31,841 nt of DNA from Purshia tridentata (lineage: Eukaryota; Streptophyta; Magnoliopsida; Rosales; Rosaceae): assembly GCA_003254885.1 (NCBI GenBank), contig QANT01002490.1:1-31841 (forward strand). The letters are read 5' to 3'. Every line of letters begins with the position of its first letter. Within the stretch, counting starts at the first letter, position 1. The position numbers were made by a program, and so were the translations under genes. Positions 22,510-31,841 of the stretch are shown piece after piece. The notes beneath the pieces were generated by a model, which was not told the origin of the DNA, did no database searches, and saw only the letters and a list, made by a program, of their open reading frames with translations.

Positions 22510-22517
22510 ACACGTGT
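22510..22517. promoter_or_regulatory. G-box / ABRE-like motif in the UVI4 promoter
   Basis: ACACGTGT is an 8-bp palindrome containing a CACGTG G-box core, a binding site for plant bZIP and bHLH factors. It lies about 200 bp upstream of the 5' leader intron. Use by this gene is inferred from position only. Confidence 0.4.
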
Positions 22518-22707
22518 GAAAATTTCAAGCTAGGGATTGTGGGTCGTCTATAATACCGCCCAAAATTTCAGTTTGAAAATTCTGCTATCGCCCTCTCGAA
22601 GAGCACCAAAGCTTTGTCGTCTTCTTCTACTCTCTCTATCCCACGCAGAGTCCCCCCATCCTACGCTGTCAAGCAAAACGCTCTAAACCCTCGCGAGGCT
22701 CCTCCAG

Positions 22708-22952
22708 GTACACTCTATTCTCATCTGGGCTTCTTCTCTTAGATCGATTCGTAGAATAAAATTCCACATCTGGGTAGCCCCTAAAATTTCATTTCAGCCG
22801 AAAATGAAATCTAGGTCGGCAACATTTCGTGTTTTTTTGAGATGGGTAACCTTTAATTTTCCGAGAAAATTTTCCCATTTTCTTGGAATCTTGTGTAAAA
22901 ACACTTGTTCTCTGTTTGATCTGATTTTCAATCTTTGCCCATTTCTTTTCAG
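22708..22952 (+). other. 5' UTR intron of UVI4
   Basis: The pyrimidine-rich leader ends CTCCAG|GTACAC at 22707/22708, and the acceptor TTTTCAG ends at 22952, eight bases before the ATG. The 245-bp GT-AG intron in the leader is a prediction from splice-site strength and placement. Confidence 0.6.
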
Positions 22953-22959
22953 TTAAAGC

Positions 22960-24749
22960 ATGACAATGCCTGAATCAAGAGACAGAGGGTCGAGGCAAGT
23001 CGACATACATGCGGCCTATGTTCAGAGGCTGGCTCGAAGGCAATTTGGCAGCCTCGGAGTTATAATCGATGACTCAGAGACCGAGGCCGAGTTGTTTGGT
23101 TCGCCGGCTAGACAGAGGGCCGTGGCGGCGACACCGGTGACGACTCGGAGACCAGCAGGGTTTGGGGCCACAGGAAGTGGTGGTGGGCTCACAAGGAGCA
23201 GTTTTGGGACTCCCACCGGAAATGGGCGTACTCGCTTTGCATTCGGGCTGTCAACTCCAGCCAGAGAGAACACGCCGGTCGGAGGTTCCCGCCGGAGGAG
23301 GGGCCGTGCCAGTAGCAGTTTGTTACCTTCTTGGTACCCAAGAACCCCTCTCCGTGATATCACTGCCGTTGTGAGGGTAATCATCACTTTCTTGATTCCT
23401 TTTGGTTCTGTGTTATTTGATTAATTGATTGCGCAAATAATTTGATTGGATACATTTAATGGTTGATTGATGTATGGGTCTTATTTTGATTGGGTTTTAA
23501 TTATTAAACTAGTATTGTTTTTTTATTATATGGTTTATTACATCGAAAAGAAATAAAGAATTGACTGAAAGTTTTATTACAATACAAGATGGTTTTACAC
23601 TTTGATTTATTTTTTTCCATGATTTCTTGCACTTCTTAAAGCCTCATTTTCTTTATGGCCAAAAAGGATAAGTATAAAACTCTCATGGTTGTATTATTTC
23701 TGCCTCCTATGTCTTTTTCCGTGTGCAAATGTTTAATTATGCTCTTATATTTGCATAATTCGTTTGATTTTGTGTTGATTGTTGACAATGAACACACTGT
23801 TTGCCACTGCATCTTGTTCATTGAATGTTCCTCAATTATCTTCAATTTTTTTATTTATTTTTTTCTCTGCTAAGTTTTGACATCGTTTTCATCATTGACT
23901 TCTTCAAATTGTTAGTTATGACATTGGTTAACTAGAAGATTTAAACCCTGGATTCTGTTCCTATGGTTGCAAACTTGCAATGCTCTTACATTATTTTTTA
24001 TGTTCCATAATTTGAAGCTACTTGAATAGTATTTTCTTCTTATTATTCTCTTTTGATGGCTTGGCTGCTAGGCCTATGATATGGCTATTCTCAGTCCTTT
24101 TTCTTTGAGCACATTGTATTAACTTTTAACATATAAAACTGCTTGAATAGTATTATCTTATCATAACCAAATTGGGAGACCTCAAAGCATTGAATGCATT
24201 TTACATTAATACTTTTCTCCAGCGTTAAGTTGATATGCACACCTGTATTAGGTGCTTAATTCAAGCGCCTTGCTCCAAGTCAAATTCTCAATCACTGCCT
24301 ATTGGGATGCTGTTTCTTTTTCATTATGCTTATTTGAGCATAGGTTTATTAGGTGCTTGACATGCCTAATTTGGAGGTGCTTGTTTTAGGCCATTGAGAG
24401 GACAAGATCTCGCTTGAGAGAGAATGATGGCGACCAAACTGTCATTGATCCAACTCTGCCAGTTTCTAATGCTCAACTCGAGATTGATGTTCATGCTACC
24501 TCTCCAATTTCAGCTGTTAGGAACAAGCCTTGCCCTCCTGCTTCTGTTCGTAAAGTGCACAAAATTCTGCGTGATGTTGCTAATCAGCCTGCTGAAGGAG
24601 AGTTCCTGACACCTCAAAAGAAGCTTTTGAACTCAATTGACACAGTTGAGAAAGTAGTCATGGAAGAACTTCAGAGGCTGAAGAGGACACCAAGTGCTAA
24701 GAAGGCAGAGAGGGAAAAACGGGTTCGTACTTTGATGTCAATGCGCTGA
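22960..24749 (+). CDS. UVI4: UVI4/GIG1 (POLYCHOME family) APC/C inhibitor
   Basis: Two coding exons, 22960-23376 and 24390-24749, with a phase-0 intron, give 258 residues. The N-terminus [13 protein letters not shown] (from Met3) matches the family start, so either ATG 22960 or 22966 could be used. Residues 128-135, RTPLRDIT, form the conserved destruction box (RxxL) and are followed by [12 protein letters not shown] across the exon junction. The protein ends in Met-Arg, the MR tail used by APC/C inhibitors to contact the complex; basic and Ser/Thr-rich stretches lie between. UVI4 and its paralogue GIG1/OSD1 restrain APC/C in the nucleus, limiting early endoreduplication (UVI4) or entry into meiosis II and mitotic exit (GIG1). 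Sequence alone does not separate the two; neighbouring genes favour UVI4. No damage seen. Confidence 0.9.
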
Positions 24750-26230
24750 TCAGAGAGAGGGAACATAAGTTTACATAGGAATTCAGTAGATTGGACAACG
24801 ACCTTATGCAGTGAATGTTATCACCCTCTGGTGCCTGTTATCATCCCCTGGTGATATCTTTCTTATCATCTTCTGATGATATCAGTTTTTTGACTTGGCA
24901 GATTTTGTTTTTCTTTTGACTGCACTTCACATCTTGCTGAAGGTCTTAGTACAGGATCAGGCAATTATCACTGCTGAAGGTCTCTGTGTGAGACAGTAGT
25001 ATGCGTGTGTTCTGCTATCATCATTCTTTGATGGTTCTGTGTAGGAATGACTAGTAGATATATTCTTGAACTGATGATGTATATAGCTGCCATATCTCCT
25101 TTTCTGTTAAAATTGTTCAGGTCATTGCTCCTGTTCCATTACTTTGCATGTATAATGGATGATTGATGAGGAAGCATAAGATTTTACAATGAGGTTTAAT
25201 TCTAAAATGTTTTGTGCTTCTGATGTGTATAGAATATGTGAGCATGTGATGCCATACGAGTGTTTTGAACTTATGAAATATCTCAAAAGTTATTGGGCTT
25301 GTCACTGACTGCTAATTTGCTGAATTATCCGAGTCCATTGTTGGGTGTTAGCAGAAGATGAATGAAAAACTGATAGCAGCCTGTGATATAAAGGGAGGCA
25401 GCAAGACAAGTCTTGTCATGTGAACTGCTTCCATGATTCTTAAGTCTTGGAAAAATGGAAAAACGGAAAAATGGAAACAGGGGAATTGGGATTGGTTTGA
25501 CCCAAATAGTGAGTTAGTAATGGAATAGTGAAATAGGTCATAACTTATGTGGGGTGAGTGTAAGTTGTTGGTTGGCCATTACCAGTTCATTTGAGGCAGA
25601 AACTAAGCAGTTTATATGTAATTGTAATTTGATTGATCTAAAAATAGTGGTGCAAGGTTTTAAATACTCCATATGAGGGTTTTTTCTCTGAATAATGAGT
25701 AAGAGGTTGCCTTGATATACCCGTTAGGTTTTGATTCTCTCAAGAAGCCATAAGATACGAATATCTACTGCTGGGGTTTAACTAATTTTAATTTTCATGC
25801 CCTTGTTTTAACAACTGCTCCAGTAGTAGGCACCACTTCTCCTAGAGGCTTAACGTGAATGAATTAATTATAATTAAGATCAAATTATCGTATGCCGTGC
25901 AAAGCTCATAAATATGTCTGTAATATTCAGAGCTCTGTTATTTGCACACTTAATTTCTTCTCATTAGTAATTACACACCATTTTCTCACCTCACATCCTA
26001 TTTGCTTTCTTGCGCCTTTGCCTATTGGTTTCGTGCGCGGTGTTCTTGGTGCACTTGATCACCATCCCCATTACTTGAACATTTATCAACCCCTTGGCCA
26101 AAAAAACAAAAACATTTATCAACCCAACTTGGAGTCTTGGGTGGATGGTGCACTTACCATTTTCTTTGCCTGTTGATGCTAATTTTTCTTTTATTTTTTA
26201 TTTTTTATTTTGTGGATGCTATCATGCTGC
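24750..26230. other. UVI4 3' UTR and intergenic spacer
   Basis: The 3' UTR begins with a small repeat: variants of TTATCACCCTCTGGTG occur three times within 24815-24885. Further on, GGAAAAATGGAAAAACGG forms a short A/G-rich repeat at about 25448-25478. No gene recognised. Confidence 0.4.
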
Positions 26231-26232
26231 AG

Positions 26233-26283
26233 TGGATTTTCTGGGTTGGACCCTTCATTGGAGCCGCATTTGCAGCTTTGAAC
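26233..26283 (+). pseudogene. Aquaporin (PIP) last-exon fragment
   Basis: Directly after an acceptor-like CTGCAG, the frame reads WIFWVGPFIGAAFAALN. This matches the start of the last exon of plasma membrane intrinsic proteins, which follows the WDDH intron junction and enters the sixth membrane helix. The match stops after about 17 residues where purine-rich sequence begins, and no earlier PIP exons are visible upstream. It is therefore a fragment with part of its intron, not a gene. Confidence 0.7.
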
Positions 26284-26295
26284 GGATCTGCAGCA

Positions 26296-26440
26296 GATCG
26301 GAGGGAGAGATAGACAGAGGAGAGAAGAGAGGTGAGAGAAAGGCAGAGAAGAGAGAGAAAGAGACAGAGGGAAGGAGAGAGAGGGGTAGAGAGAGAAAGA
26401 AGGAGGTGGGGCGAAGAGAGAGAAAGAGAGAGGGGAGGAG
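26296..26440. repeat. Purine-rich GA tract
   Basis: Almost pure A/G on the + strand (AGAGAGAAAGAGACAGAGGG style). It generates long meaningless open frames on both strands. Possibly a degenerate GA microsatellite grown next to the PIP fragment. Confidence 0.85.
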
Positions 26441-26539
26441 TTCGTCAGAAGTCCACCGTCGGTGACGATGTTACCGGCACCGAAGGTCGTTTTTTTTTTT
26501 GTGTCCTTCATAATCTTTTCATTTTGGGTTAAGCTTGTA

Positions 26540-27318
26540 ATTTCAAATATTAAAATGGTAGGGTGTGTAATAAGAGAAAATTAGATGTGTAAATAATTAA
26601 TAACACCTATTATAAAGACTGATTACCATTTAAAAGTTACTCATACGGTCATACGGTCATACCCTTCTTCTTAGTTACCTTTTAACTTCTGTCGTTATGA
26701 TGTAAAATATTATTATATGAAAATATATTGAATATATCATTGTAATTTCCTTGAAAATAATTTTTAATAAACTTTTGAAATTTTCAGAAGGCTAAGCAGG
26801 TTAATAAGGGAAAGATTAATGACACGCATCATGTACACACTGGCTAGCTACTACTAATTAATTAAGCATTGAACGTTAAGTTACTAAGCATTGGAATTAA
26901 TTAATAACTTGGCTTCACTCATTTCCTAAATTTGTCATTATAAGTTGCATAAATATATGTAAACTAACAACTCATATTTCACTAGGAACGTGTACGTTAT
27001 AATAGGATAAGAATAATCACAGGCTATACACATGACATGAATATGAGTATGAACTCAAAGAATGTGGGCCCAATAACTAAAATAGTAATACATTAAAAGG
27101 TATTTATATTTTCCACCTATAAGGATTTGAAAAAAATTAAAGTGTTTTAATCAGTTTCTATGTATAGTTGTATATTTTTCTATATGTGGCTAATCTTTAA
27201 TTTCCACAGATTGTAAATATATGTGTAGTTAATTGGTGGAGTAATTTAGAGCAACATTAGAGTCTATGTATAGTTGTATATATAGCTGTTAGAGTCTTAT
27301 CGGTTATCCTATACAACT
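26540..27318. other. Promoter region of the MADS gene
   Basis: AT-rich upstream DNA. CATACGGTCATACGGTCATAC forms a short triple repeat at 26643-26664. TCTATGTATAGTTGTATAT occurs twice (about 27158 and 27263). The stretch 26780-26970 resembles sequence downstream of the MADS gene, near 28860-29010. Confidence 0.4.
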
Positions 27319-27319
27319 C

Positions 27320-27327
27320 TATATATA
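27320..27327 (+). promoter_or_regulatory. Probable TATA box of the MADS gene
   Basis: TATATATA within CTCTATATATACCC lies about 110 bases upstream of the ATG, leaving room for an 80-base leader. Position and sequence fit a TATA box; no transcript evidence. Confidence 0.5.
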
Positions 27328-27435
27328 CCCTTGGGTTGGTGGAGTGTACAGCAACATATAATATTAGAGTTCAACTCTAAAGAGAAGTAGTGAATAGGTC
27401 GAGAGAGCAATAGCATCCAGAAAATAACATCAACC

Positions 27436-28110
27436 ATGGCTAGGAGGAAGATCAAACTTGCATGGATAGAAAATAATAGTGCTAGGAAGAACACCTTGAA
27501 AAAAAGGAGGGGATGCTTGTTGGAGAAGATGAAAGAGTTTACCATCTTGTGCAATGTCAATGGTTTTATTATTGTGTATGATCCAGATAGCAACGAGCCG
27601 GCTGTGTGGCCAGACAGCCCGATGGTGGAAGAAGTTATCGCGAGGTTCCAGAACATACCAGAAACTCAAAGGTGTAAGAAAATGATGAACACAGAGACCT
27701 ACTTGAAGGAGATGGTAGCTAAATTGGAAGGGAAAATCATGAAGCACCAGAAAAATAACTGTGAAATGGAAATGAGTGAAAGGATGCACCAAATAGAAAA
27801 TGGTAAGCCATTTGATTCATTTGAAAATAATGAACTTACTACTTTGGTTTCGTTTTTGGCTGAAAGGATGAAAGAGATGAAGAGAAAGGTGGAGTTTCTG
27901 GAGCAAGGTTCTTTGCCTGCTCATCCTCACGAGGGCTTCCTTCACAACAATGTTAGCGGCACTTCTTTTAATGCTTACAATGATATGAGGCTGCCAATTG
28001 GGAACTCTTTTGGTAAAAATGACATCATAGGAGATCGAGGAAGTGATATTGGGTTGCCTCCTAAATTTTTTGGAGGAAATGATGATGGAAGTGATGAATG
28101 GGCTATTTAA
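27436..28110 (+). CDS. Type I MADS-box protein, M-gamma (AGL80-like)
   Basis: A single exon of 224 residues, as usual for type I MADS genes. The MADS domain (1-60) starts MARRKIKLAWIENNSARKNT and contains CNVNGFIIVYDP followed by EPAVWPDSP, the M-gamma hallmark (VWPS/D). A coiled-coil-prone region follows (about 85-155, KEMVAKLEGKIMKH and ERMKEMKRKVEFLE). The C-terminal tail holds GSDIGLP-type repeats. M-gamma proteins act in the nucleus as heterodimers with M-alpha partners (AGL80 with AGL61), mainly in central cell and endosperm. The KGLLKK-type core reads RGCLLEK here. After the TAA the same frame contains only one more stop (TAG, 28114) and then GSDVELPYNVSKT to a TGA at 28168-28170, so the tail may have been shortened by nonsense changes. 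Still probably functional because the MADS and coiled-coil parts are intact. Confidence 0.9.
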   Translation: MARRKIKLAWIENNSARKNTLKKRRGCLLEKMKEFTILCNVNGFIIVYDPDSNEPAVWPDSPMVEEVIARFQNIPETQRCKKMMNTETYLKEMVAKLEGKIMKHQKNNCEMEMSERMHQIENGKPFDSFENNELTTLVSFLAERMKEMKRKVEFLEQGSLPAHPHEGFLHNNVSGTSFNAYNDMRLPIGNSFGKNDIIGDRGSDIGLPPKFFGGNDDGSDEWAI

Positions 28111-28170
28111 AGGTAGAAGTGGTGGAATGGAAGTGATGTCGAGCTTCCCTATAATGTTAGCAAAACTTGA

Positions 28171-29340
28171 AAAAACCCCCTTTCGCTCCTTTAAGTATTT
28201 TTTGATTGGTTATTTTACTTTCAATCCTTTTCATGTTGATTCATGTTTCAATTTCTTAATTATAAAGAATTATTGTTCTCTTTTCTTATAATTTAATGCA
28301 ATTCTCTTGTTTCTTTTGGTTGTGGCTCAAGTACCTAGCAGATATATAAATTATATATGATTTATCATTTATGTATGTGAAGTTTATATTTGATATTCGC
28401 ACTAAATTTATCCAAACTTATGTGAAAAGAAACAATTGAGAAAATTTAAAAGTTCATAATGAAGATCGTTGTGAAAAAGGCCAATATTTTTCATCATGAG
28501 TTTTTCACAACGCTTACACACTGATCATATGGCATAAATGTTAAAAAGAGATTGTATACATATGTGGAAGAGTTTCCTTCGAGTATCAATAATTAACTAC
28601 TGCTCTTATAGGCACGTACCACTCTCTTAAAGGCTAAATGGCACTTAGAGAAGTATTAGTTGAGAGTTCTATGACAAAAATAGAAGTTAAATATGGTAAG
28701 TGACTGTACGTCATTTGTCATACCATAAAAAAGGCCAAAACCATTAATTTACTCTAGCATGGCATTCTTTACAATTAATAATATGGTAATGGATTGAGTC
28801 TACATTGTCTACAATAATATCTTAAAAACACTCAGGATATATAAAATATGTGAAAAATTCGATCTGGAAGGCTAGCCAAGTTGATAAGGAAAGAATCGAT
28901 TTTATTTTTTTGGTCAAAGATAAGGAAATAATTGATTAAAGCGCAGCTAAGCGGTAGATTTTAAATTTTCTTCCCTTCTCTTTTTGTCATTATACGTTGT
29001 ATGAATTAATGAGCTAATTACAAATACCTCTCTCAGATTAATTATGTAATTTTTGACAATTTACCTTAAAATTAAAATTTAACACTTTACCCATACTTAA
29101 TTGTGTTAAACACTTCTGTTAAATTTTGACTTCTTGAAAATGTTATAATAGAGTGTACACTTACAAGTATATAGGATATTAGCTCTGTGTACCAAACTAT
29201 GTTTATCAAATGATTATGTGACATAAAATGTGTGCAGCTTTTGGTTGGTAAGGGTTTAGCTTGCTTTTCCTTGCTTTTGCTTATGTTGTGATTAAAACAC
29301 CATGAGTGATTCAATCCCCCACTGATCTTGTTTTTGATAG
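28171..29340. other. Downstream of MADS, no gene
   Basis: AT-rich. A perfect 12-bp inverted repeat (CGTTGTGAAAAA 28467-28478, TTTTTCACAACG 28501-28512) forms a small hairpin. The segment 28860-29010 resembles the MADS upstream region. No credible ORF. Confidence 0.4.
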
Positions 29341-29965
29341 GCATGATGAAATACTAGCAAAAATAAAATAAAACCGCAAACAAGCAAAAGAACAACACAT
29401 GCCCGAAAATTAATGTGGTTCGGTAATTGGCCTACATCCACGGCGAGCACCAAGAGATTTCACTAACTTTAAGAAAATTACAATGATCACACAAATTCTC
29501 TCTTTATCTTAATCTCTCTCTCACACTTTTGGCTAACACTATTGATGTTATTTTTAGGGTTTTTCTGAGTTCTAACGTTCTATCTATATTCTATAGAACT
29601 TAGGGTACGTTACAATCCTTAACAAATTAGGAGTCCTAATCCCCTCTAAACAATGAGAAAAACTTGCCAAAAAAGATCATGGGAGAGTTTCAGTACGATA
29701 GAATCGATTCTAAGTATTCATAGGATCCATGTTACCATATATATTATACCTCATTGGAGAATCGATCCTACTAACGTGGTCTTTTGTTAGCTTCGTGTAG
29801 GATCGATCTTCTGGGCTTCTTGACACTTCTTGATAACCTCCTAAGCCCAAATAACCTCCAAACTTCATTCCAAACTTTCATGAAAGTTTCCATGGACCCA
29901 AAACAGCCTCAATTGCGAGCCAAAATACAACAGCTTAGATATATATATATATATATATATATTGT
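29341..29965. other. Probable unclassified interspersed repeat
   Basis: Contains TGTGGTTCGGTAATTGGCCT and CTACATCCACGGCGAGCACC, phrases I associate with dispersed repeats in many plant genomes. It also has several GATCGAT-containing segments (GAATCGATTCTAAGT, GAATCGATCCTACTA, GGATCGATCTTC) and ends in an AT microsatellite (29938-29961). No termini or coding were identified; class unknown. Confidence 0.3.
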
Positions 29966-31286
29966 TGTGTTCAGTTTAATCACTTGTACTGATTTCATCA
30001 TATAATTACGTACATAGTACATAACTAATATTTAAAACTTTTTTTGGGTGTGAAATTTCAAACCCGGCCTTTTCAATAAACTTGATGATACGAGTAAATT
30101 TCATTAATGAGCAAACAAAAGATGCAGGCGTTAAGCCTTACACCTGAAAATGCAGAGTTATACATAAAAAAAAAAAAGGAAGTTTCTCTAAAGCAAGAAT
30201 GACAACAACAAAACAACAAATGAACACATAATTTCTTTTGGTTTAAGGAAAAAGCATAGGCTTGAGAAGAAGGAAAAAGCTTGATACTATTTGGGATGTA
30301 GAATTGATACCTTTTATTTGTCATGTTGGGCCAGCCCTGGCTACAGCCAATGCTAGCAAACTGTATGATGTGATCCTGTACCCAATTATTTGTTTGGTTG
30401 GCTTGATTTTTGAAATGTTAGAGTAGTTAGCATGTCTAATCCAGTTAATTTGTTTGATTCCTTGCATGATCCTACACTTGATTACTTTGCTTGGCTCGTT
30501 TGACTGCTTTTACTGGCTTTGTTATGTCCGTAGGCCTATTCTATCACTGCTGTGATTTTGCAGCACCCTATATGTTTTTTGCTTGTATGACAAGATTTCT
30601 CTTTGTAACTTTGTATGTAGCCTATAGGCAAGATTTCTTTGCCTACGGTTTTTGGCTGTTTGGACCAAAACAAGAAAATAAAAAGGGTTTAGCTTGTATG
30701 ACAAGATTTCTGTCTGTATGTGGCCCATAGGCCTTTGCTTGGTGTTATTATCTCTTTAATTAATTTGTGTTGTTGGGAAAAAAAAATCTGATTTAGCTTG
30801 ACAAGATAGAGGTCATTGTCGATCATTGTCATAATCTGATTTAGTTTGGCAAAATCTGATTTCGCGACAACTTTATAAATTGTCATTGTCTTATTTTTGG
30901 GTATGACTTGGTCTCACTGTGGGTGTTGTTTTCCTTCTTACCTAACTAGAGTGAATGAAGTAGCATAGTGCTTGGAACGCTTGAAATGCATAGTGGTGGA
31001 TCTGGTAATGCTTGGGTTAATTGGCGTTGTTGATGCGAAAAAAGAAAAGAGTGATTCAATTATAAGGTATTAATTATTGAAAAAGTTAACCAAAAGTACT
31101 CAAACCCAATAATTTACTTATAACTCACATATAATTTAATTTCTAACATTAATTTATCTACAACCACAAATTTAATTTCAAGGTAATAACAACTCACCTA
31201 CAACATCTACTTCTAAATTTGTCAATAAACATCAAATTTATTAGTTTTATGCTCTAAACTCTATTTTTTTTCACTTCATATTTGCA
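29966..31286. other. Intergenic, no gene recognised
   Basis: Short imperfect repeats occur at 30580-30735, where TGTATGACAAGATTTCT is seen twice and AAGATTTCTTTGCC once, and around 30785-30865, where ATCTGATTTAG/TTTCG recurs three times. Open frames here lack recognisable domains. Confidence 0.3.
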
Positions 31287-31550
31287 GTACAATTTCATTT
31301 CAGTATAGTTTCAGTTTCGTACATTTACAGTACAGTTATAGTTTTCATATTTGCTGTACAGTTTCAGTTCTTTATATTTACAGTACAGTTTTAGTTCTTC
31401 ATGTTTATAGTATAGTTTCAGTTCTTCATATTTACAGTACAAATTCAGTTTTTCATATTTGCAGTACAGTTTAAGTTCTTCATATTTACATAGCAGTTTC
31501 AGTTCTTCATATTTACAGTGCAGTTTCAGTTCTTTCAATTTTAGTTTCAC
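31287..31550. repeat. 27-bp minisatellite, about nine copies
   Basis: Units of the form CAGTTTCAGTTCTTCATATT plus TACAGTA recur with substitutions and small length changes. Because 27 is a multiple of three, the minus strand shows a false repetitive open frame (ELKLYCKYE units). It is a satellite, not a protein gene. Confidence 0.92.
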
Positions 31551-31841
31551 ATTATAGTTTCAGTTCGTTAATAAACTTCATATTTATTGATTTATCATTT
31601 TGTTTGATAATAAAAATTGAGAAGAGAGAAGATCGATGTGCAAAATCGAAAATGAATGATGTGCGAAGTTGAAGAAGATCGTTGTGCAAAATCGTCGTTG
31701 AAAAATAGAGAAGATTGCAACAAGTTTGAAGAACCCCGGTTTTGGAAGGGTCAGAACGGTTTTGGAAGAGTTTGGATACTATATTAAACGTGTGTGGGTT
31801 AGGTGGCTAATCTGATTGTTAAATATTTAACCTTATTATTA
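31551..31841. other. Window end, degenerate short repeats
   Basis: GAAGATCGATGTGCAAAATCG recurs in altered form (GAAGATCGTTGTGCAAAATCG, and GATGTGCGAAGTTGAAG) between 31628 and 31700. CGGTTTTGGAAG occurs twice near 31738 and 31758. Possibly the edge of a larger repeat that continues past the window. Confidence 0.4.

Noticed and set aside
23022..23387. 121-codon minus-strand frame under UVI4 exon 1
   Set aside because: Antisense shadow of the conserved UVI4 coding exon.
26191..26511. Overlapping open frames on both strands at the GA tract
   Set aside because: Low-complexity purine/pyrimidine sequence; only the 17-residue PIP match is meaningful.
31311..31550. 79-codon minus-strand repetitive frame
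   Set aside because: It is the 27-bp minisatellite read in frame.
1..31841. CRISPR array, rRNA or bacterial operon features
   Set aside because: The direct repeats seen lack the regular repeat-spacer layout, no rRNA sequence is recognised, and the genes are plant genes with spliceosomal introns.

Overview
This is a plant nuclear window, almost certainly eudicot. It has split genes with GT-AG introns, AT-rich intergenic DNA, microsatellites, MITE-like foldbacks and hAT-type transposons. The protein sequences suggest Rosaceae (Prunus-like), but that is an impression and not a proof. Five protein-coding genes can be supported, all on the + strand.

Layout: the right end of a hAT-like element lies at the left edge (1-215). 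A two-exon LRR receptor-like pseudokinase of the At3g57830/At2g42290 type follows (555-3853). A repeat-rich intergenic stretch (about 4-10 kb) holds a 323-bp tandem duplication and two foldback elements. A six-exon subfamily IX bHLH factor (FBH4/bHLH130 type, 10268-13106) comes next; its exon 2 carries a one-base frameshift. After a 264-bp tandem duplication comes a two-exon RABA4D-type Rab GTPase (16632-19164). Its intron contains an antisense, intronless, broken WOX13 homeobox pseudogene. A complete 1.23-kb non-autonomous hAT element with perfect 8-bp target duplications sits at 20705-21931. Short tandem repeats then lead into a UVI4/GIG1 (POLYCHOME family) APC/C inhibitor gene (22960-24749). 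An aquaporin exon fragment lies at 26233-26283, and a single-exon type I (M-gamma, AGL80-like) MADS gene at 27436-28110. The last 3.5 kb has no recognisable gene but holds a 27-bp minisatellite.

The genes do not form one pathway. From memory, the LRR pseudokinase, FBH4-type bHLH and UVI4 genes match an Arabidopsis neighbourhood (At2g42290, At2g42280, At2g42260), so this looks like an ancient syntenic block. RABA4D, MADS, WOX13 and PIP pieces and transposons appear to have been added to it or differ from that reference. Several genes suit reproductive or cell-cycle roles: RABA4D in pollen tubes, AGL80-like in female gametophyte or endosperm, UVI4/GIG1 in APC/C control and FBH in flowering.

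I found no novel defence or biosynthetic system. The most notable observations are the bHLH frameshift, the antisense WOX13 retrocopy in the Rab intron, and the intact hAT element with a GC-rich passenger segment.
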